A DNA stretch of 64,000 nt. Source: Natronococcus jeotgali DSM 18795. Its GTDB lineage: Archaea; Halobacteriota; Halobacteria; Halobacteriales; Natrialbaceae. The notes beneath the pieces were generated by a model. It saw only the letters and a list, made by a program, of their open reading frames with translations. It searched no databases and was not told where the DNA came from. Position numbers and translations under genes: made by a program. The stretch spans positions 12,976 through 76,975 of the forward strand of contig NZ_AOIA01000017.1 in the NCBI RefSeq assembly GCF_000337695.1. The letters are read 5' to 3'. Below, piece by piece: positions 51,690-60,094 of the stretch (positions are counted from its first letter, which is position 1; every line of letters starts with the position of its first letter).

Positions 51690-52661
51690 ATGACCGAGAA
51701 CTTCCCCGACTACGTCGACGTGAACTACGACGACGGCGAAGGTGAGGACCCCGAGGACTACCCGCACATCAACGACAAGATCGAGAAGGCGATCGAGGTC
51801 ACCCGCCAGGGTCTCGAGCAGTACGAGAACCCGGCGGTCATGTGGACCGGCGGCAAGGACTCGACGCTCGTGTTGTACTTCGTCAAGGAGGTCGCCGAGC
51901 GCTACGACCTGGAGATCCCGCCGGCGATCTTCATCGACCACTACCAGCACTTCGACGCGATCCACGACTTCGTCGACGACTGGGCCGAGAAGTGGGACTT
52001 GGAGGTCATCTACGCGCGCAACGAGGACGTCGGCGAGTACGTCGAGGAAAACGACCTCGAGCCCGGCGACGATATCGAGATCGGCGATCTGAACGAGCAG
52101 AACCAGCGCCACGTCCGGGAGCTGCTCGAGTACGAGGAGGACACGTTCCCGTTCCTGCTCGACACCTACGTCGGCAACCACCTGCTGAAGACGGTCGCGC
52201 TGAACAACGCCCTGGAGGCCCACGACGTCGACGGCATCCTTTCGGGCGTCCGCTGGGACGAACAGGAGGCCCGCGCCGACGAAACGTTCTTCTCGCCGCG
52301 CCACGACCCCGACATCTACCCGCCTCACGACCGCGTCCAGCCCATCCTGCAGTTCGACGAGGCCGCCGTCTGGGAGGCGTTCTGGAACTTCGTCGTGCCC
52401 GACACCGTCGACGAGTTCCCGGACGAGGGCTACGTTCCCGAGGGGAAAGACGACCTGCCGAACGACCTCGAGCCCGCCGACACCCCCGTCTCGCCGAAGT
52501 ACTGGGAAGGGTTCCGGTCGCTGGGCAGCGAGATCAGCACCGAGAAGACCGAGGACGACCCCGCCTGGCTCCAGGACCTCGAGGGAACGACCGAGCGCGC
52601 GGGCCGCGCCCAGGACAAGGAGGACCTGATGGAGCGCCTGCGCGATCTGGGCTACATGTAG
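51690..52661 (+). CDS. Phosphoadenosine phosphosulfate reductase family protein
   Basis: This 323-aa protein belongs to the adenine-nucleotide alpha-hydrolase superfamily. PAVMWTGGKDSTLVLYFVKE is the PP-loop (SGGKDS-like) near residue 52. IFIDHYQHFDAIHDFVD and GILSGVRWDEQEARADETFF follow as in PAPS reductase and CysD proteins. No catalytic ECGLH Cys motif is seen at the C-terminus, so it may be an ATP-using nucleotidyl or sulfate-related enzyme and not a true reductase. TTTAAC lies about 30 bp before the start. Confidence 0.83.
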   Translation: MTENFPDYVDVNYDDGEGEDPEDYPHINDKIEKAIEVTRQGLEQYENPAVMWTGGKDSTLVLYFVKEVAERYDLEIPPAIFIDHYQHFDAIHDFVDDWAEKWDLEVIYARNEDVGEYVEENDLEPGDDIEIGDLNEQNQRHVRELLEYEEDTFPFLLDTYVGNHLLKTVALNNALEAHDVDGILSGVRWDEQEARADETFFSPRHDPDIYPPHDRVQPILQFDEAAVWEAFWNFVVPDTVDEFPDEGYVPEGKDDLPNDLEPADTPVSPKYWEGFRSLGSEISTEKTEDDPAWLQDLEGTTERAGRAQDKEDLMERLRDLGYM

Positions 52662-52762
52662 GCGCGTTCGCGGCCGAGTAGCGCCTCGAAACCGGATCTT
52701 TCCTTTCGGTGCGACGGTCGACAGCGGTGCGTTTCATGCGGCTCCGTGGCGTGTGCAGTTCG

Positions 52763-53272
52763 ATGAGCGACGATCACTCGAGAGCCGTCGACGACGCGAA
52801 CCGGTCCCGACCCGCGACCGAGGACAGCTACGGGATTCCCGACGACGAAAATGGGCTGCTCCCCTGGGGGTTCGTCGGCGAGATGCTGGCCGGGGACCGA
52901 TCCTACTGGACCACGACCGTTCGCCCGGACGGGTTTCCACACGTCCGTCCGACCTGGGGCGTCTGGGTCGACGGCGCCTTCCACTGCGGCGGCGGGGAGG
53001 GGACGCGGTGGGTGCGAAACCTCGAGCGGAACGACGCCATCGTCGTCCACCGGGAGGACGCCGAGGAGGTGGTCATCCTCGAGGGCCGGGCCGAACGACT
53101 CGACGAGGAGACGGCCGGCGCCGAACTCCTCGAGCGACTCGAGGCGGCCTACGAGGAGAAGTACGACGTTCGGCACGGAACGCCGTTCTTCCGGGTCCGT
53201 CCGGACGTCGCGTTCGCGTGGTCCGAGTTCCCGACCGATGCGACTCGCTGGACGTTCACCGACGGACGATAG
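52763..53272 (+). CDS. Pyridoxamine 5'-phosphate oxidase-family flavin-binding protein
   Basis: This 169-aa split-barrel protein contains RSYWTTTVRPDGFPHVRPTWGVWVDGAFHCGGGEGTRWVRNL in consecutive strands, the FMN-binding core of PNPOx-like proteins, then NDAIVVHREDAEEVVILEGRAE. It may bind FMN, F420 or heme; the reaction is unknown. The start MSDDHSRAVDD is chosen over an Arg-rich upstream extension. Confidence 0.82.
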   Translation: MSDDHSRAVDDANRSRPATEDSYGIPDDENGLLPWGFVGEMLAGDRSYWTTTVRPDGFPHVRPTWGVWVDGAFHCGGGEGTRWVRNLERNDAIVVHREDAEEVVILEGRAERLDEETAGAELLERLEAAYEEKYDVRHGTPFFRVRPDVAFAWSEFPTDATRWTFTDGR

Positions 53273-53300
53273 AAGAGCGGCTCGGGCTCGAGGGTGCCGG

Positions 53301-53492
53301 CTACTTTATCGCCCGGTACTGGCCGTGTTTGATCCCGATCAGCAGCATGATCCCTCCGAAGATCACCATCGCGGGGACCACCATCATCAGGACGTTCTCG
53401 GTCGCCATCATTCCCGAGGCGATCATCCCGACCGTCCCGAGCGCGATCAGTGCGATGAATGTGGCCGCCGTGGTCGGCAGGTCGAACTCCAT
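53301..53492 (-). CDS. 63-aa two-helix membrane protein (DUF7333-like)
   Basis: MEFDLPTTAATFIALIALG starts a protein with two hydrophobic segments (ATFIALIALGTVGMIASGMM; VLMMVVPAMVIFGGIMLLIG) and a short basic tail HGQYRAIK. It resembles small haloarchaeal membrane proteins of unknown function. Convergent with the PNPOx-like gene, 28 bp apart. Confidence 0.75.
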   Translation of the reverse strand: MEFDLPTTAATFIALIALGTVGMIASGMMATENVLMMVVPAMVIFGGIMLLIGIKHGQYRAIK

Positions 53493-53604
53493 ACGTAATC
53501 GTGGGACGGCGAACCTCCAAAGGGTATCGGAAACCGGCAGTACGCTCGACCTGGCGCTCGAGGAAAGCCGAACGGGTTCGGAGTCAGTGGCGGTCGACCG
53601 AGAG

Positions 53605-54396
53605 CTACGCCTCGGGATCCGGTTCCAGCCCGTGCGCCGCTTCGACGAGTTCCCGTAGACGTCCGACGAACCGGGCGGCGGGCGCGCCGTCGACGACGTC
53701 GTGATCGACCGTCACCGTGAGGCTGAGGTACTCTCGAGGCACGACCTCCCCGTCGAGGACTCCCGGTTTTCGATCGATCCCGCCGACGGTAAGCTGGAGC
53801 GCGTAGTTCGTCGGACTGATTCCCCAGCCGCCGCCGGTACCGAACATGCCGATCGAAGTCACTGCGACGGTGCCGGCGACGCGCTTCCAGCGTCGGGGAA
53901 AGGTCCGGGGTAGCCGCCAGAACAGTCGTCGGACGGGGCCTGGGAGTCGCAGTCCCACGGCCGACAGCCCGCGCTGTCGTCCCGCGTTCGGATCCGTCTG
54001 AGCCGCTCGGATCTCCTCGTGGATCGACTCGAGCGAGCGCCGGTTCGCCGCCCTGAGGACGTGCGGGACGCCGATCCGTTCGCCGTCGATTTCCCGCTCG
54101 ATCAGGACGTTCACGTCGACGTCCTCGAACCGGACGAGCCGCCCCCGCCAGTCGCGGTACGTCTGGACGCAGGGATGGTCGTCGATCGCCCGGGCCAGAC
54201 ACGAGATCAAAAACGCGGTGAACGAGTATTTCGTTCCCGTTCGCTCCTCGAGTTCGCGAATGCGCCGTCGGGCCTCGGTCACGTCGAGTTCGACGAGCCC
54301 GTGGACGACGCTCCGTCGGCCGGCGGTTCGCATGTAGTCGACGGTGCCGCGTCGCCCCGGCGGGAAGGGTTCGATCGTTTCGCCGCTTTCGGTCAT
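53605..54396 (-). CDS. Stand-alone 2-oxoacid dehydrogenase acyltransferase catalytic domain
   Basis: This 263-aa protein has the E2/CAT fold: YSFTAFLISCLARAIDDHP, VNVLIEREIDGERIGVPHVL, SPTNYALQLTVGGID and the catalytic motif LTVTVDHDVVDGAPAARF (DHxxxDG). Unlike true E2 subunits it has no lipoyl or E1/E3-binding domain. An acyltransferase working with CoA thioesters outside the dehydrogenase complex is likely. Acceptor unknown. Confidence 0.83.
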   Translation of the reverse strand: MTESGETIEPFPPGRRGTVDYMRTAGRRSVVHGLVELDVTEARRRIRELEERTGTKYSFTAFLISCLARAIDDHPCVQTYRDWRGRLVRFEDVDVNVLIEREIDGERIGVPHVLRAANRRSLESIHEEIRAAQTDPNAGRQRGLSAVGLRLPGPVRRLFWRLPRTFPRRWKRVAGTVAVTSIGMFGTGGGWGISPTNYALQLTVGGIDRKPGVLDGEVVPREYLSLTVTVDHDVVDGAPAARFVGRLRELVEAAHGLEPDPEA

Positions 54397-54444
54397 ACCC
54401 GTGGGACAACGAGGAGGAGCATACCGCTTGCCCGCGGTCCCGAC

Positions 54445-54675
54445 TCAGCCCGACGGACGCACGAGAGTTGCCAGTCCGATCGCCAGCCCGAACAGCCACC
54501 CCAGCGGGAACGCGATCGCGATCCACATCGCCGCGTAGGCCGCGCCCGCGAGTTCGAAGTTCGCCCGGAGCAGTTCGTTGATCCCGCCGACGGCCAGCGG
54601 CCCCTCGATTACCCCTCCGTGTGCGGGTTGCCATACGCCTGCGACGGCTCGAAAAGCGGTACGATTTCTTGCTAT
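54445..54675 (-). pseudogene. Possible remnant of a small membrane protein
   Basis: This frame has native codons and ends in PLAVGGINELLRANFELAG, then AAYAAMWIAIAFPLGWLFGL and AIGLATLVRPSG before TGA at 54447-54445. It reads like the C-terminal part of a short haloarchaeal membrane protein. No ATG, GTG or TTG is found in frame after the preceding stop except an internal Met, so the gene appears to have lost its start. Confidence 0.35.
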
Positions 54676-54712
54676 TCAGGAGTTTGAAACTGTCGGAACG
54701 GACTCGCTCGAG

Positions 54713-55546
54713 TCAGTTCCAGGGGGCGAAGTCGGGATCGACCTCGCGGCTGACGTCGTCGATGTTGTCGATCGTGTCGACGTCCGAGCGGTCGAGTTCG
54801 ACCATTAGCGACTCCCAGTTGTCCTCGATGTGGTCCTCCCCGGTCGCTTTCGGGATCGCGACGACGCCCTTCTCGCGCAGCCAGGCGAGGCTGACCTGGG
54901 CCTCGCTGACGCCGTGTCGGGCCGCGACGTTCTGGATCCCCTCGTGGTTGAACACCTGGCCGCGGGCCAGCGGCGAGTAGGCGACGACGTCGACGTCGTA
55001 GTTCTCGCAGGTCTCGCGCAGCTCCGGCTGCTGGAGCAGCGGGTGGAGTTCGACCTGGTTGGCCGCGATCGGGGCGTCGCAGACGTCGATCGCCGTCTCG
55101 AGGTCCTCGGGCATGAAGTTGCTGACGCCGACGTTCTCGATCAGTCCCTCGTCGTACAGCTCCGAGAGCGCGCCCAGGGTCTCCTCGGGGTCGTACTCCC
55201 CGGCGGGCCAGTGGACGTACAGCATGTCGAGGTAGTCGACGCCGAGACGGTCCATGCTCTCGCGAGCCGTCTCCGCGACGTCGTCGGCGCCCAGGTTGTC
55301 GATCCAGAGTTTCGTCGCGAGGAAGAGCTCCTCCCGGTCGACGTCGGCGCTGGCGATCCCCTCGCCGACGGCGTCCTCGTTGTCGTATGCCTGTGCGGTG
55401 TCGACGTGCCGGTACCCCGTCTCGAGGGCGGTTCGGACGCTCTCGGCACAGGCCTCGGGGTCCTCGTTCTGCCAGGTACCCAGTCCCAGCATCGGGATTC
55501 CCTTCGACGTTCGCGAACAGAAGTCTGCGGCGATTTCGTCTGCCAT
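54713..55546 (-). CDS. Aldo/keto reductase
   Basis: This 277-aa TIM-barrel NADPH oxidoreductase carries the AKR tetrad. Residues fall in HVDTAQAYDNE (Asp and Tyr), LFLATKLWIDN (Lys) and DMLYVHWP (His). IENVGVSNFMPEDLE and VAIPKATGEDHIEDN form the cofactor site. It is similar to 2,5-diketogluconate reductase-like proteins. Substrate unknown. Confidence 0.9.
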   Translation of the reverse strand: MADEIAADFCSRTSKGIPMLGLGTWQNEDPEACAESVRTALETGYRHVDTAQAYDNEDAVGEGIASADVDREELFLATKLWIDNLGADDVAETARESMDRLGVDYLDMLYVHWPAGEYDPEETLGALSELYDEGLIENVGVSNFMPEDLETAIDVCDAPIAANQVELHPLLQQPELRETCENYDVDVVAYSPLARGQVFNHEGIQNVAARHGVSEAQVSLAWLREKGVVAIPKATGEDHIEDNWESLMVELDRSDVDTIDNIDDVSREVDPDFAPWN

Positions 55547-55649
55547 ACCCGGAGGTTACGCCAGGAGCCGAAAAGGGGTTGGGATTGCGTGAGCAAGAGT
55601 GCCGCCCTCGGGTGCCAACGGCCCTCACATCCGGGGTTCGACGTCCTCG

Positions 55650-56390
55650 CTACTGGTACATCCGCAGCGGCTGGGCCTGGCTGCTCTCCTCCTGGCTCAT
55701 CTCCTGCATCTGGCGGGCGAACTGCTCGCGTTTCTCCCGGATCTCCTCGGCCCGATCGACCAGCTCTCCGACGTCGATCGAGACGTCCGCGATCGGCGCG
55801 ACGCCGTCCTCGAGGAGGACGCTCGCGGCCTCGGGATCGGGAAACTGCGGACTCGAGTCGACGATCAGGCCGAGGCTGTCGCCGCCGTCCTGTGCGGCGC
55901 GGTTGAGCAGGGCGCCCGTCGGGCCGCTGACGACGCCGTCCTCCGGCGGGGCGTCGATGCCGTGGTCCTCGAGGGTCTCGAGTTCGTCGCCGGTGGCAAT
56001 CCCGTACAGCGAGGGTCGCTCCTCGCGCTCGGCGGGCAGCCCGCTGAGGTAGATCGGGCGGGCCTCCCGCTTTCCGATCCACTTCGAGACGCAGTTCGTG
56101 ACCGAGTCGACGGCGGCGGACGCGATCGGCGCGTCGCTCTGGAGCGCGAGCAGATTGTCGTCCTCGCTGGCGTAGATCCGAACCGGGGGTCGCGCTCGCC
56201 CCTCGCCGCCCTGATAGGTCACCACGCGAGGGAGCCCCTCGCAGTCCAGGCTCGCGTAGTACTCCATCTCGAGCTCGCTGATCAGGTGGTCGGTCGCGAT
56301 CTTGCCGACGAGCCCGACGCCGGGAAACCCCTCGACGAGCGTCGGATCCTCGAGCGATACCTCCGGACCCTGTCGCTGAATCCCTGCCAT
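55650..56390 (-). CDS. PAC2 family protein (proteasome assembly chaperone fold)
   Basis: This 246-aa protein starts with LVEGFPGVGLVGKIATDHLI near residue 18, the PAC2/DUF75 signature, followed by IYASEDDNLLALQSDAPI and GATG-like strands (LYGIATGDELETLEDHGID). The C-terminal 35 residues form a Gln/Glu-rich helix (REKREQFARQMQEMSQEESS). Archaeal PAC2 proteins are thought to assist proteasome assembly; this is not proven for all members. Confidence 0.87.
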   Translation of the reverse strand: MAGIQRQGPEVSLEDPTLVEGFPGVGLVGKIATDHLISELEMEYYASLDCEGLPRVVTYQGGEGRARPPVRIYASEDDNLLALQSDAPIASAAVDSVTNCVSKWIGKREARPIYLSGLPAEREERPSLYGIATGDELETLEDHGIDAPPEDGVVSGPTGALLNRAAQDGGDSLGLIVDSSPQFPDPEAASVLLEDGVAPIADVSIDVGELVDRAEEIREKREQFARQMQEMSQEESSQAQPLRMYQ

Positions 56391-56474
56391 GTGCTATCGG
56401 TCGTCGGTGACCGACATAAAGCCGCGGCCGGCGCTTCGAAACCCACAAGCGACGAGGCCCCGAACCCGCGGGCG

Positions 56475-57383
56475 ATGGAGCCACTCGAGCGGTATCGACC
56501 GATCGTCGACGACTTCGAGGCGTTTCTCGCGGCCTGCGAGCGCCCGCTCGGCAATGCCGTCCGGGTGAACGCGATCAAGGCCACCGTTGACCGAGCGACG
56601 GCCGCCCTCGAGGCGGAGGGCGTTGGCTACGAGCGGGCCGACTGGAACCCCCGGGTGCTGCGCCTCGAGACCGACTCGCCGGGCTCGACCTGGTCGTCGT
56701 TTCACGGGTTTACCCACGGCCAGGAGGAGGTCTCTGCGGTTCCAGCGACCGTTCTCGAACCCGAACCCGGTGAGCGCGTCTGGGACAGCTGTGCCGCCCC
56801 CGGCGGGAAGGCGACTCAGCTCGCGGCACTGATGGACGATCGGGGTACCGTCGTCGCCAACGACAGCAACCTCGGCCGGATCTCGGCGCTGCGGTTCAAC
56901 GCCGAACGGCTCGGTGCGACGAGCCTCGCGGTCACGAACGACGACGCCCGCAACTACTCGCTCGAGCGGTTCGACTTCGAGGAGTTCGACCGCAGCCTCG
57001 TCGACGCGCCCTGTTCCTGCGAGGGGACGATCCGAAAGAACCCCGACGCGCTCGACGGCTGGTCGGAAGGCTACCTCGACGAGGTCTCGGGGATCCAGAA
57101 GGGAATTCTCGGACGAGCCGTGCAGGCGACGCGGGAGGGCGGCACCGTCGTCTACTCGACGTGTACGTTCGCCCCCGAGGAGAACGAGGCCGTCGTCCAG
57201 CACGTCCTCGAGGCGGAGGACTGTCGGGTCGTCGACTTCGACCTCGACCTCGAGCACTCGCCCGGACTCACCGAGTGGGACGGCGACGAGTACGACTCGA
57301 GTCTGGAGCGCGCCGCGCGGATCTACCCCCACCAGAACGACACCGGGGGATTCTTCGTCGCGAAACTGGAGGTGACGGCCTGA
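56475..57383 (+). CDS. NOL1/NOP2/Sun-family RNA (cytosine-5) methyltransferase
   Basis: This 302-aa SAM enzyme contains PGERVWDSCAAPGGKATQLA (motif I), VVANDSNLGRISALRFNAERL, the motif IV Cys in DAPCSCEGTIRKNPDA and the catalytic Cys in VVYSTCTFAPEENEAVV. It methylates cytosine-5 in rRNA or tRNA. Its stop overlaps the next ATG (TGATG), so it is coupled to a PUA-like partner that may supply RNA binding. Confidence 0.9.
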   Translation: MEPLERYRPIVDDFEAFLAACERPLGNAVRVNAIKATVDRATAALEAEGVGYERADWNPRVLRLETDSPGSTWSSFHGFTHGQEEVSAVPATVLEPEPGERVWDSCAAPGGKATQLAALMDDRGTVVANDSNLGRISALRFNAERLGATSLAVTNDDARNYSLERFDFEEFDRSLVDAPCSCEGTIRKNPDALDGWSEGYLDEVSGIQKGILGRAVQATREGGTVVYSTCTFAPEENEAVVQHVLEAEDCRVVDFDLDLEHSPGLTEWDGDEYDSSLERAARIYPHQNDTGGFFVAKLEVTA

Positions 57384-57928
57384 TGGGCAACGACGCTTCG
57401 AACGGCGTGAGCGAGGGCGACCTCGAGCAAAACGACGGCCAGCAGTTCGGCCGCCTGCCGGCGACCGCCGCCGAGCGAACCGTCGAGGGGCGAGCCAGCC
57501 GCGAGGCGGTCGTCGACTACTTCGCGGACCGGTTCGGAATCGCGCCCGAAACGTTCGACGACCACACGTTCTGGGAGAAGGGGGCTGGCAAGATCTGGGT
57601 CTACGGCGGGTCGGCTCCCTCCCCGGTCGAGATCGAGGCTCTGGGAATGACCTGCCTGCGGACGCGCCAGGAGCACTGGAAGCCGACGACCGACTTCGTC
57701 CAGCGGTTCGGCCGGGAGGCCGACGAGTGCGTGATCGAACTCGAGCCAGACGAGGCCCGCGCGTTCGCCGCGGGCGAGGACCGAGACCTCGAGCGCTGGG
57801 ACGGCGACTGGGGATACCTGATCGCCGCCCACGACGTCGCCGGGGAGCTCGAGCCGATCGGCGTCGGACTGTACGTCCACGGCGAGTTGCGCTCGATGGT
57901 GCCGAAGGGACGACAGCGGGAGCTGTGA
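57383..57928 (+). CDS. PUA-like partner of the m5C methyltransferase (DUF7122-like)
   Basis: This 181-aa protein begins at the ATG that shares one base with the methyltransferase stop. After an acidic N-terminus it reads VVDYFADRFGIAPETFDDHTFWEKGAGKIWVYGG and LEPIGVGLYVHGELRSMVPKGRQ in separate blocks. This is the arrangement of the pre-PUA/PUA-like C-terminal unit fused to bacterial RsmF-type enzymes. So the two genes probably encode a split RsmF-like methyltransferase. Confidence 0.78.
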   Translation: MGNDASNGVSEGDLEQNDGQQFGRLPATAAERTVEGRASREAVVDYFADRFGIAPETFDDHTFWEKGAGKIWVYGGSAPSPVEIEALGMTCLRTRQEHWKPTTDFVQRFGREADECVIELEPDEARAFAAGEDRDLERWDGDWGYLIAAHDVAGELEPIGVGLYVHGELRSMVPKGRQREL

Positions 57929-57997
57929 AACTCTCGTTCGGTACAGGCGGACCATGTCTCAGTTCGATCCGACCGTTCTTTCTGCGGTGGCGTGCGC

Positions 57998-58096
57998 TGT
58001 CGACCGCTCGAGCAGAGCGAGGTGCGAGCGTGCGAGCACCTCGAAAAGCGAGCGGTGACCGGAGAGAGCCGCGAGCCCGAGCGAGGGCGGTCGACA
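57998..58096 (+). repeat. Nested fold-back of 99 nt
   Basis: The outer arms TGTCGACCGC (57998-58007) and GCGGTCGACA (58087-58096) are a perfect 10-bp inverted repeat. Inside, CGAGGTGC and GCACCTCG (58018-58025 and 58036-58043) form an 8-bp stem, and ACCGCTCG with CGAGCGGT (58003-58010 and 58049-58056) is an alternative stem competing with the outer one. It could be a structured RNA, a small inverted-repeat element or a cruciform. Confidence 0.55.
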
Positions 58097-58114
58097 ATGC
58101 CGCGCGAGGTCTTC

Positions 58115-58179
58115 GCGAGTAGCGCGGGACCGACGGCCCCGCGTACCGTGCGAACGGGCACTCCGTGCCCGTGAGCAGA
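58115..58179 (+). repeat. Double-hairpin unit C1
   Basis: Stem 1 is 58123-58143 (9 bp with one A-C mismatch, 3-nt loop). Spacer TACCGTGCGA follows. Stem 2 is ACGGGCAC-TCC-GTGCCCGT (58154-58172, 8 bp). GAGCAGA follows. It aligns base for base with 32407-32471 (50 of 65 identical); four paired positions change on both sides and keep pairing. Confidence 0.65.
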
Positions 58180-58197
58180 TAACACGAGCGAATGGCT

Positions 58198-58278
58198 TGG
58201 CAGAGCGTGCTCTGCCAGTGGACGAACGAGCGGAGCGCGGCGCTACGCGCCGCGGACGGGCGAACGGCCAGTGGCCGT
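58198..58278 (+). repeat. Further hairpins of array C, including double-hairpin unit C2
   Basis: TGGCAGAGC-GT-GCTCTGCCA (58198-58217, 9 bp) comes first. CGCGGCGC-TAC-GCGCCGCG (58236-58254, 8 bp) is stem 1 of unit C2; after spacer GACGGGCGA, ACGGCCA-G-TGGCCGT (58264-58278, 7 bp) is stem 2 and is followed by GAG. This repeats the plan of units A, B and C1. The remainder to 58512 is non-coding with no further clear structure. Confidence 0.55.
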
Positions 58279-58512
58279 GAGTCCGCAAGCGAGTGAGTCG
58301 GCTGGGGAGGGCGTGGCGATTCCCTGTGTTCGTGCAAGCAGGACTGTTTCTGTCGTTAGTACCGCGAAAGCCCCTGGCCCTTTCAGTCCCACCCCGCGGC
58401 AGTTGGGTCGGTACTGGAGACTCGACGCCGGACGGTCCACTCGCCTACCTGCGTTGCGGCTTGACCCGCGTGGATGTCGCATCGAGACCGAACACGGGAA
58501 GGACGGTATCGA

Positions 58513-60039
58513 CTACTGCGGCTCTCGCTCGACGAGCGTTCCGCCCGCGAGTCCTTCCCACTCGACGCGGTAACCCAGCTCCGAGAGGACGGCGCTCGAG
58601 TCCCCGATCCCGTATGATTCGAGCACCGCTTCCGCCTCCGACAGCGACGAGCCGGCCTCGAGCGCCTCGCCGACGTTCTCGAGCACCGACGGACGAACGA
58701 GCGTCCGGCCGACCAACTCGTGCTCGGGGAAGGCGACGTCGGCCAGCGCGTCCTCGCTGACGCCGCGGTCTGCGGCCAGCGACTCGAGAGTGCGGACGTC
58801 CGCGTCGGGTCGCAGCTCCTCGGGGAGCGCGGCCGCGCTGTCGGCGACGAGCTGGCGCTCGTACTCCCGGAGGACGTCGCGGACGTCCTTCAGCCGGACG
58901 CTGCCGGAGTAAGGGATCGCCCGGAAGTCCCGCGCGGCGATCTCCTCGCCGACGCCGAGGCTCTCGTCGACGGCGACGACCAGTTCGACGTCCTCGAGGT
59001 CGGCGAGCTGGGCGAGTTTCTTCTCGACGTACTCGGGCGTCCAGAACCCCATGATCTCGAAGAAGACCCGGAACTCGCCGTGCGAGTAGTCGAACGCGAA
59101 GTCGGGGATCATCACCCGGGTCCCCGTCTCGAGGGGTTCGGGCTCGCGGACGAGCTCCCAGTCCAGATCCAGGCTCGCGAAGCGTCCGGCGAAGTCGGCC
59201 TCGACGCCGCTGTCGAAGGAGACGTCCGCGACGGGCTCGGCGTCGGGCACCCGCACGGGATCGGCGTCCGAGAGCTCGAGGACCCGTTCGGTGCCCCGGT
59301 CGTCGACCGTCGCCTCGAGGCGCCACTCGCTCGCCTTCGCGATCGTCCGCAGGAGGCGGGCGAACCGGGTGCCGTAGCGGCGCGTGGCGCGAAAGAGGTG
59401 CGTGGGACCGGTGACGACGACCTCGCGCTCGCTCGGGCCGTCGACCTCGCCCGTCTTCCGAATCTCGTACATCAGCCGCAGGCGCTTGATCGCCGAGACG
59501 AGCGCCTTCGGATCGCTCGAGCGCACCCGCAGCTCGGTCGCGTCGAACAGCGCCGTCTGGGCCAGCGAGAGGTTGTACTGCGCGACCAGCCCGTCGGGGT
59601 CCCACCGGGGGTCGACCGCCGCGAGGACCTGCCGTTCCTCGAGGTCGGCGTACAGCGCCCGCTCGAGGGCCGCAGTCGAGAGTCCGAGCCCGTCGGCCGC
59701 GCGGCCGAGCGCCCTCTCGCGCTCCCCGGTGGTGACGACGCCGACGTCCTCGGCCGCTTCGAACGTCGCCTTCCGGGCGCGTTCGGGGTCGATCTCGGCG
59801 TCGGTCTCGAAGCGTGCGTCGCGCTCGAGCAGGGCCGAAAAGCCGCGAACGAGCTTGAAGTGGTCCGCGTCGGGCTCGAGGTCTGCGAGTGCGGTTTCGA
59901 GCTCCTCGCGGGAACGACCGACGTGACCCTGGTAGGTCCCGATGACGCGGGCGGCAAGCGGGCGGTGCTCGCGGCTCGCGAACTGCGGGTGGTACCCGCC
60001 ACCCGCCCGCGAAACGCGAAGCAGGTCCTTCGTCAGCAT
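58513..60039 (-). CDS. DUF790 family (Bax1-like) nuclease
   Basis: This 508-aa protein has a nuclease core TRVMIPDFAFDYSHGEFRVFFEIMGFWTPEYVEKKLAQL across residues about 310-350, with the acidic/Lys residues of a PD-(D/E)xK-like site. The N-terminal half (MLTKDLLRVSRAGGGYHPQF) is characteristic of DUF790. Archaeal Bax1 binds the XPB helicase in nucleotide-excision repair. In the archaea I recall, the XPB gene is usually adjacent; here its neighbours are a hairpin array and a symporter. Confidence 0.87.
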   Translation of the reverse strand: MLTKDLLRVSRAGGGYHPQFASREHRPLAARVIGTYQGHVGRSREELETALADLEPDADHFKLVRGFSALLERDARFETDAEIDPERARKATFEAAEDVGVVTTGERERALGRAADGLGLSTAALERALYADLEERQVLAAVDPRWDPDGLVAQYNLSLAQTALFDATELRVRSSDPKALVSAIKRLRLMYEIRKTGEVDGPSEREVVVTGPTHLFRATRRYGTRFARLLRTIAKASEWRLEATVDDRGTERVLELSDADPVRVPDAEPVADVSFDSGVEADFAGRFASLDLDWELVREPEPLETGTRVMIPDFAFDYSHGEFRVFFEIMGFWTPEYVEKKLAQLADLEDVELVVAVDESLGVGEEIAARDFRAIPYSGSVRLKDVRDVLREYERQLVADSAAALPEELRPDADVRTLESLAADRGVSEDALADVAFPEHELVGRTLVRPSVLENVGEALEAGSSLSEAEAVLESYGIGDSSAVLSELGYRVEWEGLAGGTLVEREPQ

Positions 60040-60094
60040 CAGTCTCGAGTGAGCACGGCGAACGCAAAAGTGATCCGACCCGGTCGGACCGGGT

